A stretch of 64,000 nt of DNA from Bryobacter sp. (GCA_022843605.1 JALHNI010000006.1:1-64000), one strand, 5' to 3'. Shown: positions 27,982 to 38,300, counted from the first letter of the stretch. Made by a program: numbers and translations. Notes: generated from the sequence alone by a model not told the origin.

Positions 27982-29715
27982 ATGAAGGCAATGCTTGTTA
28001 TGTTTCTCTGCGCGGTCTCGGTCAGCGCTCAGAAGCTATCACCACACGTAGTCTCCCCGCGCGAGGGAAAAACCGCCCGCGTTATCGTGCAGTATCGCGA
28101 GTCCGGCGGAGAGGATCTGGAAAACAAAGTCCGGACGCTGGGCAAAGGAAGCGGTCAGGCCCACCGCGAATTGGGTATGGCGACCGTGGAAGCCACGGCC
28201 GAGGATCTCAACGCACTCGCCGAGGATCCCACCGTCGAGTACATTTCGCCGGACCGTCCCGTGCAGGGGACCATCGAGTTTGGCCGCCGGGCCGTCAACT
28301 CACAGCAGTTTGTCACCAGTGGCTACACGGGCTCGGGCATCGGCGTGGCCGTCATCGATAGCGGTGTCAACAATCATGCCGATCTCCGCGAAGGCGGCGT
28401 CCGCCTGGTCTACTCCGCCTCTTTCGTCGGCGGCACGGCGGCGGATGGCTTTGGTCACGGAACGCATGTCGCCGGAATCATCGCCGGTAGCGGCGCGCTT
28501 TCCACCGGTTCCGCCTACACGACTACAATTGCGGGCGTCGCGCCTCGTGTCAACCTGATCAACCTGAAGGCGCTCGATAACCAGGGGGCCGGCTCCGACA
28601 GCGGCGTCATCGCCGCAATCAATGCCGCCATCCAACTGAAGACCAGATACAAGATTCGGATCATCAACCTCTCACTCGGCCGTCCCATTTTCGAAAGTTA
28701 CAAGAAGGATCCCTTGTGCCGGGCGGTGGAAGCCGCCTGGAAAGCCGGGATCGTCGTCGTCGTGGCGGCCGGCAACAACGGCCGCAACAACGACTTCGGA
28801 ACCAACGGCTACGGCACCATCAGTTCGCCGGCCAATAGCCCCTACGTCATCACCGTCGGAGCCATGAAGACGCAGGACACGCCGAGCCGCTTCGACGACG
28901 AGATCGCCACCTATAGCTCCAAAGGGCCTACGCTCATTGACCGCATCGTGAAGCCGGACCTCGTAGCGCCCGGAAATCTGATTGTTTCCGCCATGGCTCC
29001 GGCCAACCTTCTGGCCGCCACCTACCCCACCACACGCGTTCAGCGCTCCTCCTATCAGTCCGGAGTGCGAAGCGGTCTGTCTGAAGACTACTTCGTGCTT
29101 AGCGGCACCAGCATGGCCGCACCGATGGTCTCGGCCGCGGCAGCGATGCTGATTAGCCGAGATGCGACGCTGACGCCCGATCAGGTAAAGAGCCGGCTGA
29201 TGCGAAGCGCCTCAAAGTTCTTCCGCCAGCCCTCCAGTTGGCTGGACTCCACCACCTGCCAAACGTACACCAACCAGCCCGACATCTTCACCGTCGGCGC
29301 CGGCTACCTGGACCTCAACGCGGCCATGCTCAGCAACGATAAGCCTGCGGGCAGCGCTCTGTCGCCCTACGTCGTCATCGACCCCGCTACCGGTCAGGTC
29401 GTCCTGCGCTTCGATACCGTATCCGGCACGAACATCGTGTGGGGCTCGAACATCGTCTGGGGTTCGAACATTGTCTGGGGCTCCAACATCGTTTGGGGCA
29501 CCAACATTGTCTGGGGCTCAAATGTGGTGTGGGGCACCAACACCATGACCGGCTTCAACATCGTCTGGGGCACATCGTCACCGCACGGCGATCCAGGCCT
29601 CGGCGCCAGGAACGTCACCCCTTACGGAGTGCTGACCGTCGGCGAACCCAAGGTGACTGAGGTGCCCGGCCAGAACTCCACGTCCGGCGGTTGCAACGTC
29701 AACAGCGCGATGTAG
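27982..29715 (+). CDS. S8 subtilisin-like protease with C-terminal NIVWG repeats
   Basis: 577 residues with signal peptide MKAMLVMFLCAVSVSAQ. An inhibitor-I9-like propeptide (about 20-95) precedes the catalytic domain: Asp126 in AVIDSGVN, His159 in GHGTHVAG, oxyanion Asn265 in AAGNNG, Ser377 in LSGTSMAAP. After the catalytic domain, residues 484-530 are six to seven copies of a 6-residue unit NIVWGS/T, a repeat seen in acidobacterial S8 proteases and perhaps a surface-binding or export element. The ATG at 27982 gives the best signal peptide; TTG at 27970 is an alternative. A hairpin terminator follows. Confidence 0.93.
   Translation: MKAMLVMFLCAVSVSAQKLSPHVVSPREGKTARVIVQYRESGGEDLENKVRTLGKGSGQAHRELGMATVEATAEDLNALAEDPTVEYISPDRPVQGTIEFGRRAVNSQQFVTSGYTGSGIGVAVIDSGVNNHADLREGGVRLVYSASFVGGTAADGFGHGTHVAGIIAGSGALSTGSAYTTTIAGVAPRVNLINLKALDNQGAGSDSGVIAAINAAIQLKTRYKIRIINLSLGRPIFESYKKDPLCRAVEAAWKAGIVVVVAAGNNGRNNDFGTNGYGTISSPANSPYVITVGAMKTQDTPSRFDDEIATYSSKGPTLIDRIVKPDLVAPGNLIVSAMAPANLLAATYPTTRVQRSSYQSGVRSGLSEDYFVLSGTSMAAPMVSAAAAMLISRDATLTPDQVKSRLMRSASKFFRQPSSWLDSTTCQTYTNQPDIFTVGAGYLDLNAAMLSNDKPAGSALSPYVVIDPATGQVVLRFDTVSGTNIVWGSNIVWGSNIVWGSNIVWGTNIVWGSNVVWGTNTMTGFNIVWGTSSPHGDPGLGARNVTPYGVLTVGEPKVTEVPGQNSTSGGCNVNSAM
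29431..29571 (+). repeat. 18-base tandem repeat encoding NIVWGS/T
   Basis: About seven imperfect copies of an 18-base unit (AACATCGTCTGGGGCTCG type) inside the S8 protease gene. Third codon positions vary while the protein repeat is kept, so selection acts on the peptide. One unit is altered to TMTGFN. Confidence 0.85.
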
Positions 29716-29730
29716 TGCGGTCCGCGACCA

Positions 29731-29764
29731 AACGGCTTCCGTCCTCCAGGATGGAAGCCGTTTT
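29731..29764 (+). terminator. Rho-independent terminator after the S8 protease
   Basis: AACGGCTTCC (29731-29740) and GGAAGCCGTT (29753-29762) form a perfect 10-base stem; the loop contains a further TCCT/AGGA pairing. TTTT follows on the plus strand. It sits between convergent genes; the minus-strand side has only TTT, so it mainly serves the protease. Confidence 0.85.
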
Positions 29765-29776
29765 CGCTTGGTGCGC

Positions 29777-30928
29777 TCAACGCGGATGAGCGTTCCGGGC
29801 GTAGTGCTGACGAAGCAAATCCTTCCCATAGTCGTTGCCATTCGGCGTGCGCACCACGGTGTGAATGTGATTGCGGGTGGGAACCCGTGATCGGGATAAG
29901 GCGATCGGCTGCTGATGATCGAACTCGATCAGCACCACAGGGCTATGGATTCGATAGTAATAGACGCTGGGCGAAGGCGCAGTCCCGATCCAGGCAAAAT
30001 ATGTTCGGTTCAGATGCCGGTCGATCTCGGCCATTCGCACGCGGCGATGCGGCTCGGCCATATTGCCCACGTACTCGGCGATCAGGTCGCGAAGAATCTT
30101 CTTTTGCGCGCCGCTCATCTTGGCCGCCGGTAAACCGGCGTAGTCGAGCACGAGATTGTCCTTGTAGGCCTCAGAAAGATTGTTCGTTGGCCCCTTATCA
30201 CCTTTGATCTGCGCAAGTGCCCGCTGCTCTTCGTTCAGCGCCTGGATCATGGCCAGACCCTTCTTCTCCTCAGGCTGTAGAACTTCGGTGCCCTGGAACT
30301 TGCCGCTCTCCGCGCGAATGGGCTCGGAGCCCATGAAAACCGGCGTCATCACCACCTGATCGCCCAGCACAAAGTAGTTAATGACGACGTGGTGCCCATC
30401 CAACTGCCACCCCCAGGGCTCCTTCGCGGATGGCTTGCCCATCAAGGTGATCCAATAGAGCCACTCGCCGTACTCGCGAGGATTTTGCGTGAGTTCAGCC
30501 AGGGTTCCATTCAGCTTCATGATGTCCTGGGTCACCTTCAAGCCCTTCGCACTGAGAGAAGCGCCAAGCAAGCCGAACGCCAGCTTGCGTTGGGCCTCAT
30601 CCATCTCGGTGAAGCCTACGCCCTGGCGCGCCGCAAAGTGGCGATTGTCCCAGAGGCGCCACTCCATGTCGTCGACCGGAAACATCGTCCTGGTGCGCTG
30701 CGCCTCAGACAAGCCCGCCAGAAAGGCCTCGGCTGCACGACGAACGGGCTCCGTGGAGACGCCGGTGGATCGGATCGTGAAAAGCCCGGGCTCCACCTCT
30801 CCCCGCGCTGTGATCCCCAGAAACGGACCCGTGATGGCGTCCCGGCCCGATACGGGCCGCCCTGGGGGCTGAGCGAGAATGCCCAACGTCAGCAGGATGA
30901 GAGGAAACGTGCGAGAGGCGTTGATCAT
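29777..30928 (-). CDS. DUF3500 domain protein, exported
   Basis: 383 residues with a signal peptide ([19 protein letters not shown]). DUF3500 spans most of the mature chain: [73 protein letters not shown], and a C-terminal [20 protein letters not shown] with a conserved [15 protein letters not shown]. Histidines in the last two blocks could bind metal. Function is not established for this family. Confidence 0.9.
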   Translation of the reverse strand: MINASRTFPLILLTLGILAQPPGRPVSGRDAITGPFLGITARGEVEPGLFTIRSTGVSTEPVRRAAEAFLAGLSEAQRTRTMFPVDDMEWRLWDNRHFAARQGVGFTEMDEAQRKLAFGLLGASLSAKGLKVTQDIMKLNGTLAELTQNPREYGEWLYWITLMGKPSAKEPWGWQLDGHHVVINYFVLGDQVVMTPVFMGSEPIRAESGKFQGTEVLQPEEKKGLAMIQALNEEQRALAQIKGDKGPTNNLSEAYKDNLVLDYAGLPAAKMSGAQKKILRDLIAEYVGNMAEPHRRVRMAEIDRHLNRTYFAWIGTAPSPSVYYYRIHSPVVLIEFDHQQPIALSRSRVPTRNHIHTVVRTPNGNDYGKDLLRQHYARNAHPR

Positions 30929-31004
30929 TCGCCCCGAGTATACGCCACCCTTCTCAGGGGAATCGTGCTGAATTCATCTACGCAAAATAAAGGAGAACTT
31001 TCCC

Positions 31005-31388
31005 GTGCGAATCCCACTTATGTATGTGAGAGTGTTTGCAATCCTGTTTCTGATCCTTCTGGCCAACGGGCAAACTTCGCCGCCAGCCAATGGCAAGAAA
31101 GACTACGTGGAGCGGCGGGCGGTCATTCTACGGCAGATGGCGGAGATCCGCGCCAAACTCGCGGCGTTGGAACTTGAGTTGCAGTTGTTGGATGAAGCGC
31201 GCAGTGCGGAGCCCGGCCCCGTGACAGTTCCACCGCCCACGGCTTGGCGAGAGGAGCCGGCGGCTTCAGGCGAGGGCGGCGTCAGGAAAAGTTCCGTACG
31301 TTGCCTGTCGGTCACGCGCGGGGGAAAGCGCTGTTCGCGGCCTGCGGAGCAAGGCGGCAAGTTCTGTTGGCAGCATCGCCACCACTAA
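31005..31388 (+). CDS. Small exported protein with coiled coil and Cys/His motif
   Basis: 127 residues from a GTG with AGGAG 9 bases upstream. A signal peptide or anchor (about residues 5-22, MYVRVFAILFLILLANGQTS) is followed by a charged helix of about 30 residues (coiled-coil-like, RQMAEIRAKLAALELELQLL). A disordered linker leads to RCLSVTRGGKRCSRPAEQGG then KFCWQHRHH, a Cys-Cys-Cys-His arrangement like the short metal-binding motif of DUF5763-type proteins, which usually sit in the cytoplasm. An exported version is odd. Function unknown. Confidence 0.72.
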   Translation: MRIPLMYVRVFAILFLILLANGQTSPPANGKKDYVERRAVILRQMAEIRAKLAALELELQLLDEARSAEPGPVTVPPPTAWREEPAASGEGGVRKSSVRCLSVTRGGKRCSRPAEQGGKFCWQHRHH

Positions 31389-31678
31389 CCAGCCATGATG
31401 ATATTGATGCAGCGCCAGCCAACGTAGCACAGCGCGGGTAGCTCCAGGATGATGAAGAGTCGCACGAAAGTCCGGCCGAGAAACTCGAAGCGCAGGAACA
31501 GGGCAGCGCTGACCCCAAGCCAAACCAGGTAAGGATTCAGCACCTCGAAGGTCTGCACATGAGCCGCGGCAAGGCCCCAAAAAATCAGCGGCCAGTTCGA
31601 ATCGGCCTTTCCGGTAAAGCGAAAAACGATCAACCAAAACGCCATCGCCAATAGCCCGATTGTGGCGACGAGAAACAT
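31385..31678 (-). CDS. Small membrane protein, last gene of the cytochrome-porin operon
   Basis: 97 residues; AAGGA lies 9 bases before the ATG at 31678. Three hydrophobic stretches are seen (about 2-20, 28-60 and 72-95; MFLVATIGLLAMAFWLIVFR, LVWLGVSAALFLRFEFLG, LFIILELPALCYVGWRC). It begins 13 bases after the MtrB-like gene stop, so it is co-transcribed with the cytochrome and porin. No family recognised. Its stop overlaps the stop of the convergent Cys/His gene. Confidence 0.72.
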   Translation of the reverse strand: MFLVATIGLLAMAFWLIVFRFTGKADSNWPLIFWGLAAAHVQTFEVLNPYLVWLGVSAALFLRFEFLGRTFVRLFIILELPALCYVGWRCINIIMAG

Positions 31679-31691
31679 GTTGCGTGATCCT

Positions 31692-33680
31692 TTAAAACGC
31701 CCACAGCAGACTGACGAAGCCAGTGTGCGCGCGGTAATTCTGAAGGGCGAGAAAGCGCTCTTCGTAGGTGTAGTGCTGATAGCCGAGGTTCGCTCGAACC
31801 TTCGGGTGAAACCGCCAGGAGACACGCGCTTGCGGCGAAGCAAAGTGCAGCGGAAAGGTTTGCGCCTGCAGGAAACCGGCGATGCTGCCCACGGGCGCTG
31901 ATGCCGGTATCGCGATCGAACGGCCATCGCCCAGGTCCTGGTTGCGCGTATAGCCCGCGCTAAAGTCGACATTCTTGAGCAGCATTACGCGGCCCAGCAC
32001 ATGTACGGCATGAATGTTACTAACATACCAGGAGCGGTCACCGGCAATTTCAGCGCCGTTGGCAAAGTACGCTAGGCCGGTGAGCGTATCGAGGTGCATC
32101 TTGGAATAGCCGGCATCGAGAGAAAAGCGCTCGGTGGGAGTCCAGGTAGCGTTTGCCGCATAGTGACGGCCCTTCGAGCTATGGCTCCAAAGCGAAACGG
32201 AATTGAAGTTGTAGCGGTTGCGCGCCTGGGCGCTCAGCAATAGTGACTTGTGTTTGAACTGAACCCTCGCACCGAGCGAGTGGAAATTACGTTCACTCAG
32301 GCCGTAAATCGGGCGGTCCGCCCGGCCGATCTCGCCATCGAGATTGATCTGGAGTGGCTTGATCGGTTGCAACCGCACTCCAGCCAGCCCCGTATGCAAC
32401 CGGTTCGTCTGTTCGGCCGCGACCTGATCGGTCACAAACTCGTCGCTGACCTGTTCGATTGAGCGAATTCGCCGCTCAGTAAACTGGTACCCCCCGAAGA
32501 GCCCCAACCGCTTCGTCACACGATAGTTGACGTCCGTGGTGCTGGTGAAGGCGCGTACGCCGAGGAAGTTGAAATTGAAGTTGCTGAAGGCGAGGGTCGA
32601 GTTGTTGAACTCTCGGTAGGATGCGTCCCCTTCCATCTTCGTTTGATGGAAGGCCAGATGGTGAGAGATGCTCAGGCGGTCAGTCGGGAAGAGGCTGCCG
32701 GTCAAGTTGGCAGCCAGCACTGGGCGGCGGCCCGTACCGAATAGGAGAAGCTGCCGGTTCTGCAGCGCGCCGAAACGCGCCGTACCAATCGCGCTCTCAT
32801 CAAGGATAAAGTTACGTTGGCCCTCGACGAAGCTGAAGCGGCCATTCAGTGCCCACCAGCGCTTACCCTCGGTAAACAGGTGGGCCCGCCAACTCGGGTT
32901 CTCGCCACGCCAGGGCTGCGCCCGGTTGAAGCTGGTGAGCTTATTCACGTTCGTGGGATCGTTCCCGTCCGAAGGCGCTCCCAGGTACTCGCGCGGATCG
33001 TCCTTGAACCACTCCCAGCCGCGCTGCCACATGAACTTGAGCGCACTCACCTTCACTTCTCCGCCCACCCGAAACTCGTTTTGCTGACGGCGCACGTCAG
33101 AGAAGTACTGAAAGTCGTTGCCTCGCGAACCGAATAGCTGAATCGTCGAAAGGCCGGGGCCGGACTGGCTGTTGCGGCCGTAACCCACGAAGAACTGCAC
33201 GTTGGACTGGGGTAGCAGCGTGAGTGTCTGGTCCTGCCATTGGCGGCGGGTATTCATGAACTGCTGGCCGCCGGAGATGGTGAGCGCCGGGTTGAAATAA
33301 TCGTTGGACCGCCATATAAGGTCGTAGCGGTAAACCCTGTTTTTCTGAACGCGAAGAACCGCCGCCTGATAAGGATCGTTGCCCAGCCCCTGCGTATTCA
33401 GCAGGATTTCGTCAAAAAGCCGGCCCTTGCCCTCGCGCGAGTTGATCGTCAGGCCGCTGGAAAGCAGCCGCAAACCACGCCGGTAGTTGACGTCGGACCG
33501 GTACTTCCCCAGGTTGCCGTCAACATCGAAGAACCGAAAGCCCGTTTCGAAATTCTGCAGTATGTTGTAGCCTTCGAAGTTTTCGCCGCGCGGAGGTCCG
33601 ACGGGTTCGTAAGTCGGGGCAACCGTGCTTTGCGCGGAGGCCACCACCGTCCAGAGCGTGCTCAGTAACAGTCTCTTCAT
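31692..33680 (-). CDS. Large outer-membrane beta-barrel, MtrB/PioB-like partner of a decaheme cytochrome
   Basis: 662 residues with signal peptide MKRLLLSTLWTVVASAQ. The rest alternates polar and hydrophobic residues in strand-length stretches with many aromatic girdle residues, and ends VSLLWAF with a C-terminal Phe, the usual barrel-assembly signal. Its ATG is 3 bases after the stop of a decaheme cytochrome gene. In MtrA-MtrB and PioA-PioB pairs the barrel encloses the cytochrome and carries electrons across the outer membrane. There is no N-terminal CXXC as in Shewanella MtrB. The barrel nature is well supported; the MtrB role is inferred from the neighbour. Confidence 0.8.
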   Translation of the reverse strand: MKRLLLSTLWTVVASAQSTVAPTYEPVGPPRGENFEGYNILQNFETGFRFFDVDGNLGKYRSDVNYRRGLRLLSSGLTINSREGKGRLFDEILLNTQGLGNDPYQAAVLRVQKNRVYRYDLIWRSNDYFNPALTISGGQQFMNTRRQWQDQTLTLLPQSNVQFFVGYGRNSQSGPGLSTIQLFGSRGNDFQYFSDVRRQQNEFRVGGEVKVSALKFMWQRGWEWFKDDPREYLGAPSDGNDPTNVNKLTSFNRAQPWRGENPSWRAHLFTEGKRWWALNGRFSFVEGQRNFILDESAIGTARFGALQNRQLLLFGTGRRPVLAANLTGSLFPTDRLSISHHLAFHQTKMEGDASYREFNNSTLAFSNFNFNFLGVRAFTSTTDVNYRVTKRLGLFGGYQFTERRIRSIEQVSDEFVTDQVAAEQTNRLHTGLAGVRLQPIKPLQINLDGEIGRADRPIYGLSERNFHSLGARVQFKHKSLLLSAQARNRYNFNSVSLWSHSSKGRHYAANATWTPTERFSLDAGYSKMHLDTLTGLAYFANGAEIAGDRSWYVSNIHAVHVLGRVMLLKNVDFSAGYTRNQDLGDGRSIAIPASAPVGSIAGFLQAQTFPLHFASPQARVSWRFHPKVRANLGYQHYTYEERFLALQNYRAHTGFVSLLWAF

Positions 33681-33683
33681 GGC

Positions 33684-34607
33684 TTATCTCCGGAACAGGC
33701 GGTCGCCATTGGACCCGTGGATCTTCACATGGCAGGTAGTGCAGTTCTGGTACCGTGGATCGGCCATGTTGTGCGACGGCGATTGCGGGACGATCCCGTC
33801 GCCTTGACGCCCGAAATTGCCCGCGCCGTTGTGGCATTCGAGGCACAAGGTAAAGGTAACCGGTCGTTTCAGCAGACGAGCATTCATCGAGCCATGAGGG
33901 CTATGACAGGTCTCGCATCCGTCAATGCGCACGCCGGCGTGTTCGAAGACAAAAGGGCCGCGCTTGTCGACGTGGCATTTCAGGCAAGCTTCTTCGTTAC
34001 CCAGATGCTGCGCGACGAGGCGTGGCCGCTGTCCCATTCGCCAGGTTGGCGCGTCAGTGCCGTGAGGATTGTGGCAGTCCGAACACTGCATCACGCCCTC
34101 ATTCACTCGATGCTTGAACGGCATCGAAAACTGAGCTCGTACTTGGCCGTGACAATTGCCGCAAAGGTCGATTTGCTTTTTGGCGAGCAGGAACTTCGGG
34201 GTCGTGGACTTGTGGATGCTATGGCAACTGGAACAAACCACGTCGGCTTGTGTGTGCTCCGACCTTCGGATGTTAGCCCGGGGAATCGACTTCGAGTGAC
34301 AGTCAAGGCAGCGGTCCATTGCCTGTCTGGGAGTCTTCTGGGAGAAAGCGAAGATTTTCGCCTTGTCACCGCTGCCCTCAATGTGGGCCTTGCCAGGCCC
34401 GTGACAGCCTTCGCAACTCGATGCTTGTCCCTTGTAATGCGCGTTGCGGAAGAAGTCCCGGTTTACGTCTGGATGACAGGTGCGGCAGGCATTGCTGCCG
34501 ACAAACCCCTTGGCATCCGCCGTTACCCCTTTCGGTAACTGACCCCAGGCTGCAGGCGCGCTAGCCAGGACCCCGAGCACCCATACGAACATGACCCGAT
34601 GAAGCAC
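33684..34607 (-). CDS. Decaheme c-type cytochrome, DmsE/MtrA-like
   Basis: 307 residues with signal peptide (MLHRVMFVWVLGVLASAPAA). Ten CXXCH heme-binding motifs are present (CRTCH, CEGCH, CLDCH, CSSCH, CGNCH, CSDCH, CLKCH, CETCH, CLECH, CTTCH), with distal-ligand histidines between them. Length and spacing match the DmsE/MtrA family of periplasmic or barrel-inserted electron conduits. Start is a GTG at 34607; an ATG at 34592 would also leave a signal. It is followed after 3 bases by the barrel gene, which supports an outer-membrane conduit. No terminal reductase or surface multiheme cytochrome is in the window. Confidence 0.93.
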   Translation of the reverse strand: MLHRVMFVWVLGVLASAPAAWGQLPKGVTADAKGFVGSNACRTCHPDVNRDFFRNAHYKGQASSCEGCHGPGKAHIEGSGDKAKIFAFSQKTPRQAMDRCLDCHSKSIPRANIRRSEHTQADVVCSSCHSIHKSTTPKFLLAKKQIDLCGNCHGQVRAQFSMPFKHRVNEGVMQCSDCHNPHGTDAPTWRMGQRPRLVAQHLGNEEACLKCHVDKRGPFVFEHAGVRIDGCETCHSPHGSMNARLLKRPVTFTLCLECHNGAGNFGRQGDGIVPQSPSHNMADPRYQNCTTCHVKIHGSNGDRLFRR

Positions 34608-34653
34608 AGTACTCGGTAGTATATCCTTGCCGCGTCAATCATTGACGGGAAAT

Positions 34654-35307
34654 TTACAAGAGCAGGGAGATGCTCACCATGGCGACGAAGTTGTGAATCC
34701 AGTCGCCGCTCAGCTTGGAGCCTCCGGCCGGGGCAATGACTTCCCTGGGGAACTGACTGAAGTAGTCCTTCACTTCGGCCCGGAAACCAAGCCGTTTGCT
34801 GACGTTAAACTTCACGCCCGCCCCAAAGGTAACGAGCGGCTTATACTCGCTTGTCTTTGTAAGAAACGCCACGTTGCCGAGTGGCTGGGCGACAACTTCT
34901 CGGCCTGTGCCTTGGTAAACCTTGATACCGCCGCCGACGGCGACGAAGGGCCGGATGGCGGATCCCTCCGGGGTGGCGTGAATCAGGACGTCATAGTGGA
35001 TCGCATGCGCGTTGGCACCAAAGAGGGCCTGCGTGCTTCCTGACGACAGTTTCGCATCGTTCTTCAAATAGGTGTAGCGAAGTTCGCCGCCCACGAGACG
35101 ATAAACGTTGTGGCCGACATAGCCGGTGGCGCCCCAACCGGAATCAAACTTCGCCTTGGCGGTGACGCTGTCCCGGCTAATTGTGTTAGCGGTGTAAAAG
35201 CTACCGCCGGCGCCGCCGCCGATTTCCCACCTCTGAGCCAGCGCAGCCTGACTCGAGACAAGCGTGACCAGCGCGGCGGCTGTAAACAATTGGAAGACAC
35301 TCTTCAT
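34654..35307 (-). CDS. Outer-membrane beta-barrel protein (OmpA/OmpW-like size)
   Basis: 217 residues from the ATG at 35307, which opens a clear signal peptide (MKSVFQLFTAAALVTLVSSQ). An eight-strand barrel pattern follows: GWGATGYVGHNVYRLVGGEL, RYTYLKND, IRPFVAVGGGIKVY, PLVTFGAGVKFNVSKRLGFR, ending FVAMVSISLLL. The cytochrome gene starts 46 bases downstream on the same strand, so it may lead that operon. Small barrels of this type are often anchors or adhesins; no specific role can be given. Confidence 0.83.
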   Translation of the reverse strand: MKSVFQLFTAAALVTLVSSQAALAQRWEIGGGAGGSFYTANTISRDSVTAKAKFDSGWGATGYVGHNVYRLVGGELRYTYLKNDAKLSSGSTQALFGANAHAIHYDVLIHATPEGSAIRPFVAVGGGIKVYQGTGREVVAQPLGNVAFLTKTSEYKPLVTFGAGVKFNVSKRLGFRAEVKDYFSQFPREVIAPAGGSKLSGDWIHNFVAMVSISLLL

Positions 35308-35355
35308 GGACGATCTATTGTTCCTTCCAGCGAGCTCGGAAATCATCCCGGGCTG

Positions 35356-38300
35356 TTAGTTGATGACCCGGACGTGGACAGTCGTACTGACGCTGCCCTG
35401 GGTGATCACGAGGGGCACTTCGACGCCCGTCGGCACCGCCCCGGGAATCCAGACATTGATGACGTATACCCCCACTTGGCCCGGGGCGAGTTCGGCCGTG
35501 AACTCGGTCAGAGCATGTCCGCCCAGGGTCATTACGGGGTCGACCAGGGCCTTGGCCCGGGGAGATTCCGGCGACGGCAAACCCTCTTCGATCTGTGGTG
35601 AGGTGCGGCCCATACCCGTGAGGAAGATGGTGATGTGATCTTCCCGCTTCACCGGATTCGATCCCGTGATGGGTTGACCATTGCGCGAGGCCGTAATCAC
35701 TGGCACTTCGCCGATTCCTTCCACCTGCTGCCGGAAGATTCCCGGAGCCGTGGGCAGAATCTGCAGGTTGAAGTTGTCACTTACGCCACCGGGGGTGCGA
35801 AGGATCATGGTGGCATTGCCGTCAATGTTAAACGGCAGTTGAGCGTTAACCTGCTTGTCGCTCACGAAGATGAGCGGCATCGGCACGCCGTTCACCGTCA
35901 GGCAGCTCTCGCCAAGCGCGGTAGGCAGCGGAATCTGCTTGGTGGCAATATTGAGGGGGCTCATGTTCTGGCCGGTGATCGACACCAATCCACCAGGCGC
36001 CACGGAGCGTTGCCAGTCGGCCGAGTTTACGACGCGCTCGATCTTCGGCGGGGCCACCGAGGCATCGTAGTTCCAGGGCAACACCGTGAAGCCGGAAACG
36101 GTCAGCGCGATCACATTCGTGCGGCTCGGCAGTACCGCGAGGCTACGGGTGAAGGGGCGCGCCAAGCTCGAGAGCACCGGCGCTTCGATCATGCGAGTCG
36201 CACGCTGATCCGCACCCGAAGTCAGATTGACCCGTTGGATTTGGCCTGGGGCGTCGGCCGCGGCGGCAGTCGTACGGATGGCCGACTGATCGATGAACGC
36301 GAACCCGGAGGGAAGGCCGGCTCCGGCATCGAAGCGGCGAGTGGCCACCAGCGAAGAGTTGAACATCAGATTGCCCACCACGAACTGATCGAAGCTCGAG
36401 GCGGCAAAGGCGCCCGACAGGGACGTGTAGTCTTTACGCGAAATGGTGAAGGTGTCGACATTGCCGTCGTAGAGCATCATTCCGCCAGTCGATTGCGCCG
36501 CCAGGATGCGGCTCCCATTGCCGGAAGCAACCAGCGTGGTATTGATGTCGATGTTGTTCTCCCAGACGCCCAGCGTCGGCAGTTCGGTCGCAGCGCGTGC
36601 CGTCATGTCGATGCGATCGATCGTATGAATCGGTCCCGCCACCCGCGAAGCCACCAGCATCGCCCGGCCGGAAGCGGCGATCGAGCGGGGATAGTGTCCC
36701 GGGGGCATCAGAATTGGCGCCGAAGGCTGAAGGGTTTCCAGATCGTAAACGTGCGCAATCTGGGAGTTGTCCGCGCCAATCACCAGCCAGCGGCGGTCAA
36801 AGCTGATCGCCATCTGCGTCGGGGTGTTCCCTGTCTTCAAAGACGCGATCTGCTGATAGGTGTTACCGTCAAAAACCAGGGCTTCGTTGGTGTTCTGCCG
36901 CAGGACAAAGAATCGATCGCGCGAAGGATCGGCAATCACATCGACCAGGGTGCCGCTGATATTTACCGTGCTCCCGCGTTGATCGGGCTCACGGTTATTG
37001 ATCAGCAAGCGCACAGACGGCGGAACGTTCAGTGCCGCGGTGGAGCGAATCGACAAGACGCCGGAAACCGTGCCTCGGGTGTTGGTATATGTGTTGGGAT
37101 CGATCGACACGCGAATCACGGCCGGCGTTGTACCCGAAGAAGGGCTAACGCTAACGCCAGGAATCGAAGAAGTGATCGCGAAGTCGGTCGAAGCGCCGCT
37201 GGGATCGCTGAGGGTGAACTCCTGGGTGGCAATGCGCCGGTCGCAGAAGTTTCCGAGGAACATCAGATCCTGCACGGAGGCAGCGAGCTTCTGCGCCTGC
37301 CCAAGCTGCCCTACCGGCAGAATCGTTACGCCGCTGTCGGAGATGACGTAGGCGGTGTTGTTGTCCGCGGTCAGCAATCCCTTGCCGGCCAGATTCTCGG
37401 CCAGTTGGATGCGCTCCCGCACCGCCAGATTGTCGATATCCACCACCTGCAGCACCTGCTCAATTACGGGGCCAGCGGGAGTCCCCGACCCACCCGCCAC
37501 CGGCGCCGCCGGCGCGGTCGGAGTGGTCGGCGTCGTGACGGTGACATTTGATGGGGGCACCTGCGTGTAAATGACGCCGCGCGCGGAATCTACCACATGG
37601 CCGCCGACATTCAGGAGTCCCAGTGCATTCGGATGCTGCGCCAGCAGCGTGCCGCGACGATCGTGCAACGCCCAGCCCATCGCTACCCTCGAACCATCAC
37701 GGTTCACGCTCACCACGCGGGGAGCCTGCGCGGGAGTCGATGTGTAGCCGATCGACACGATTCCTTTGGTGTTCACGTCATAGCGAAAACGGATCGCGTC
37801 GGTCAGACCATAGATCGTTAAACCGTCTCCCGAGACACCCACCGAAGCGGTGGTGATCTGCGAAGGGAAAGTTCCGGCCGGCTGGGGCAACGTCTTCGCC
37901 ACCACGCCTTGCACGGAATCCAACTGCCGCGTGGTCCCCAGTAGCGGGTCGAAAAGCAGGAAGTCCGTGGTGGTCACCACGAGCGCCTGACCGTCCAGAC
38001 CAAAAGCAACACCCAACGGTGGCGCGCTCAGGACAAAGTTCTGCCGGCTGTTAGTCGGCAGGTCAATCAAGGTCAGCGAATTGCGGGGCGCCGTGCCCGT
38101 CGGCGTCGCACCATAGTGGGCGATCAGCAGCCAACGGCCGTCCGGCGAAAGCGACAGCGAGCCGGGCTGCGCCGCCACATTGATCGAAGTCTGAATAGAT
38201 CCGTCCGCCAGGGACATGACTTCGATCCGGTTCGCGGTGAAGTTGGCAATGTACAAGACTCCTCGCGCCTCATCCAGCGCCAGGTCCGCAGCCTGTCCCC

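Noticed and set aside
29431-29571. Tandem 18-base units considered as a CRISPR-like array
   Set aside because: Units are contiguous without spacers, in frame, and encode a conserved peptide.
35635-37551. A 638-codon plus-strand open frame opposite the beta-propeller gene
   Set aside because: The translation is rich in His, Arg and Gln with no domain, as expected for the antisense of a GC-rich gene. The minus-strand product has a signal peptide and recognisable domains.
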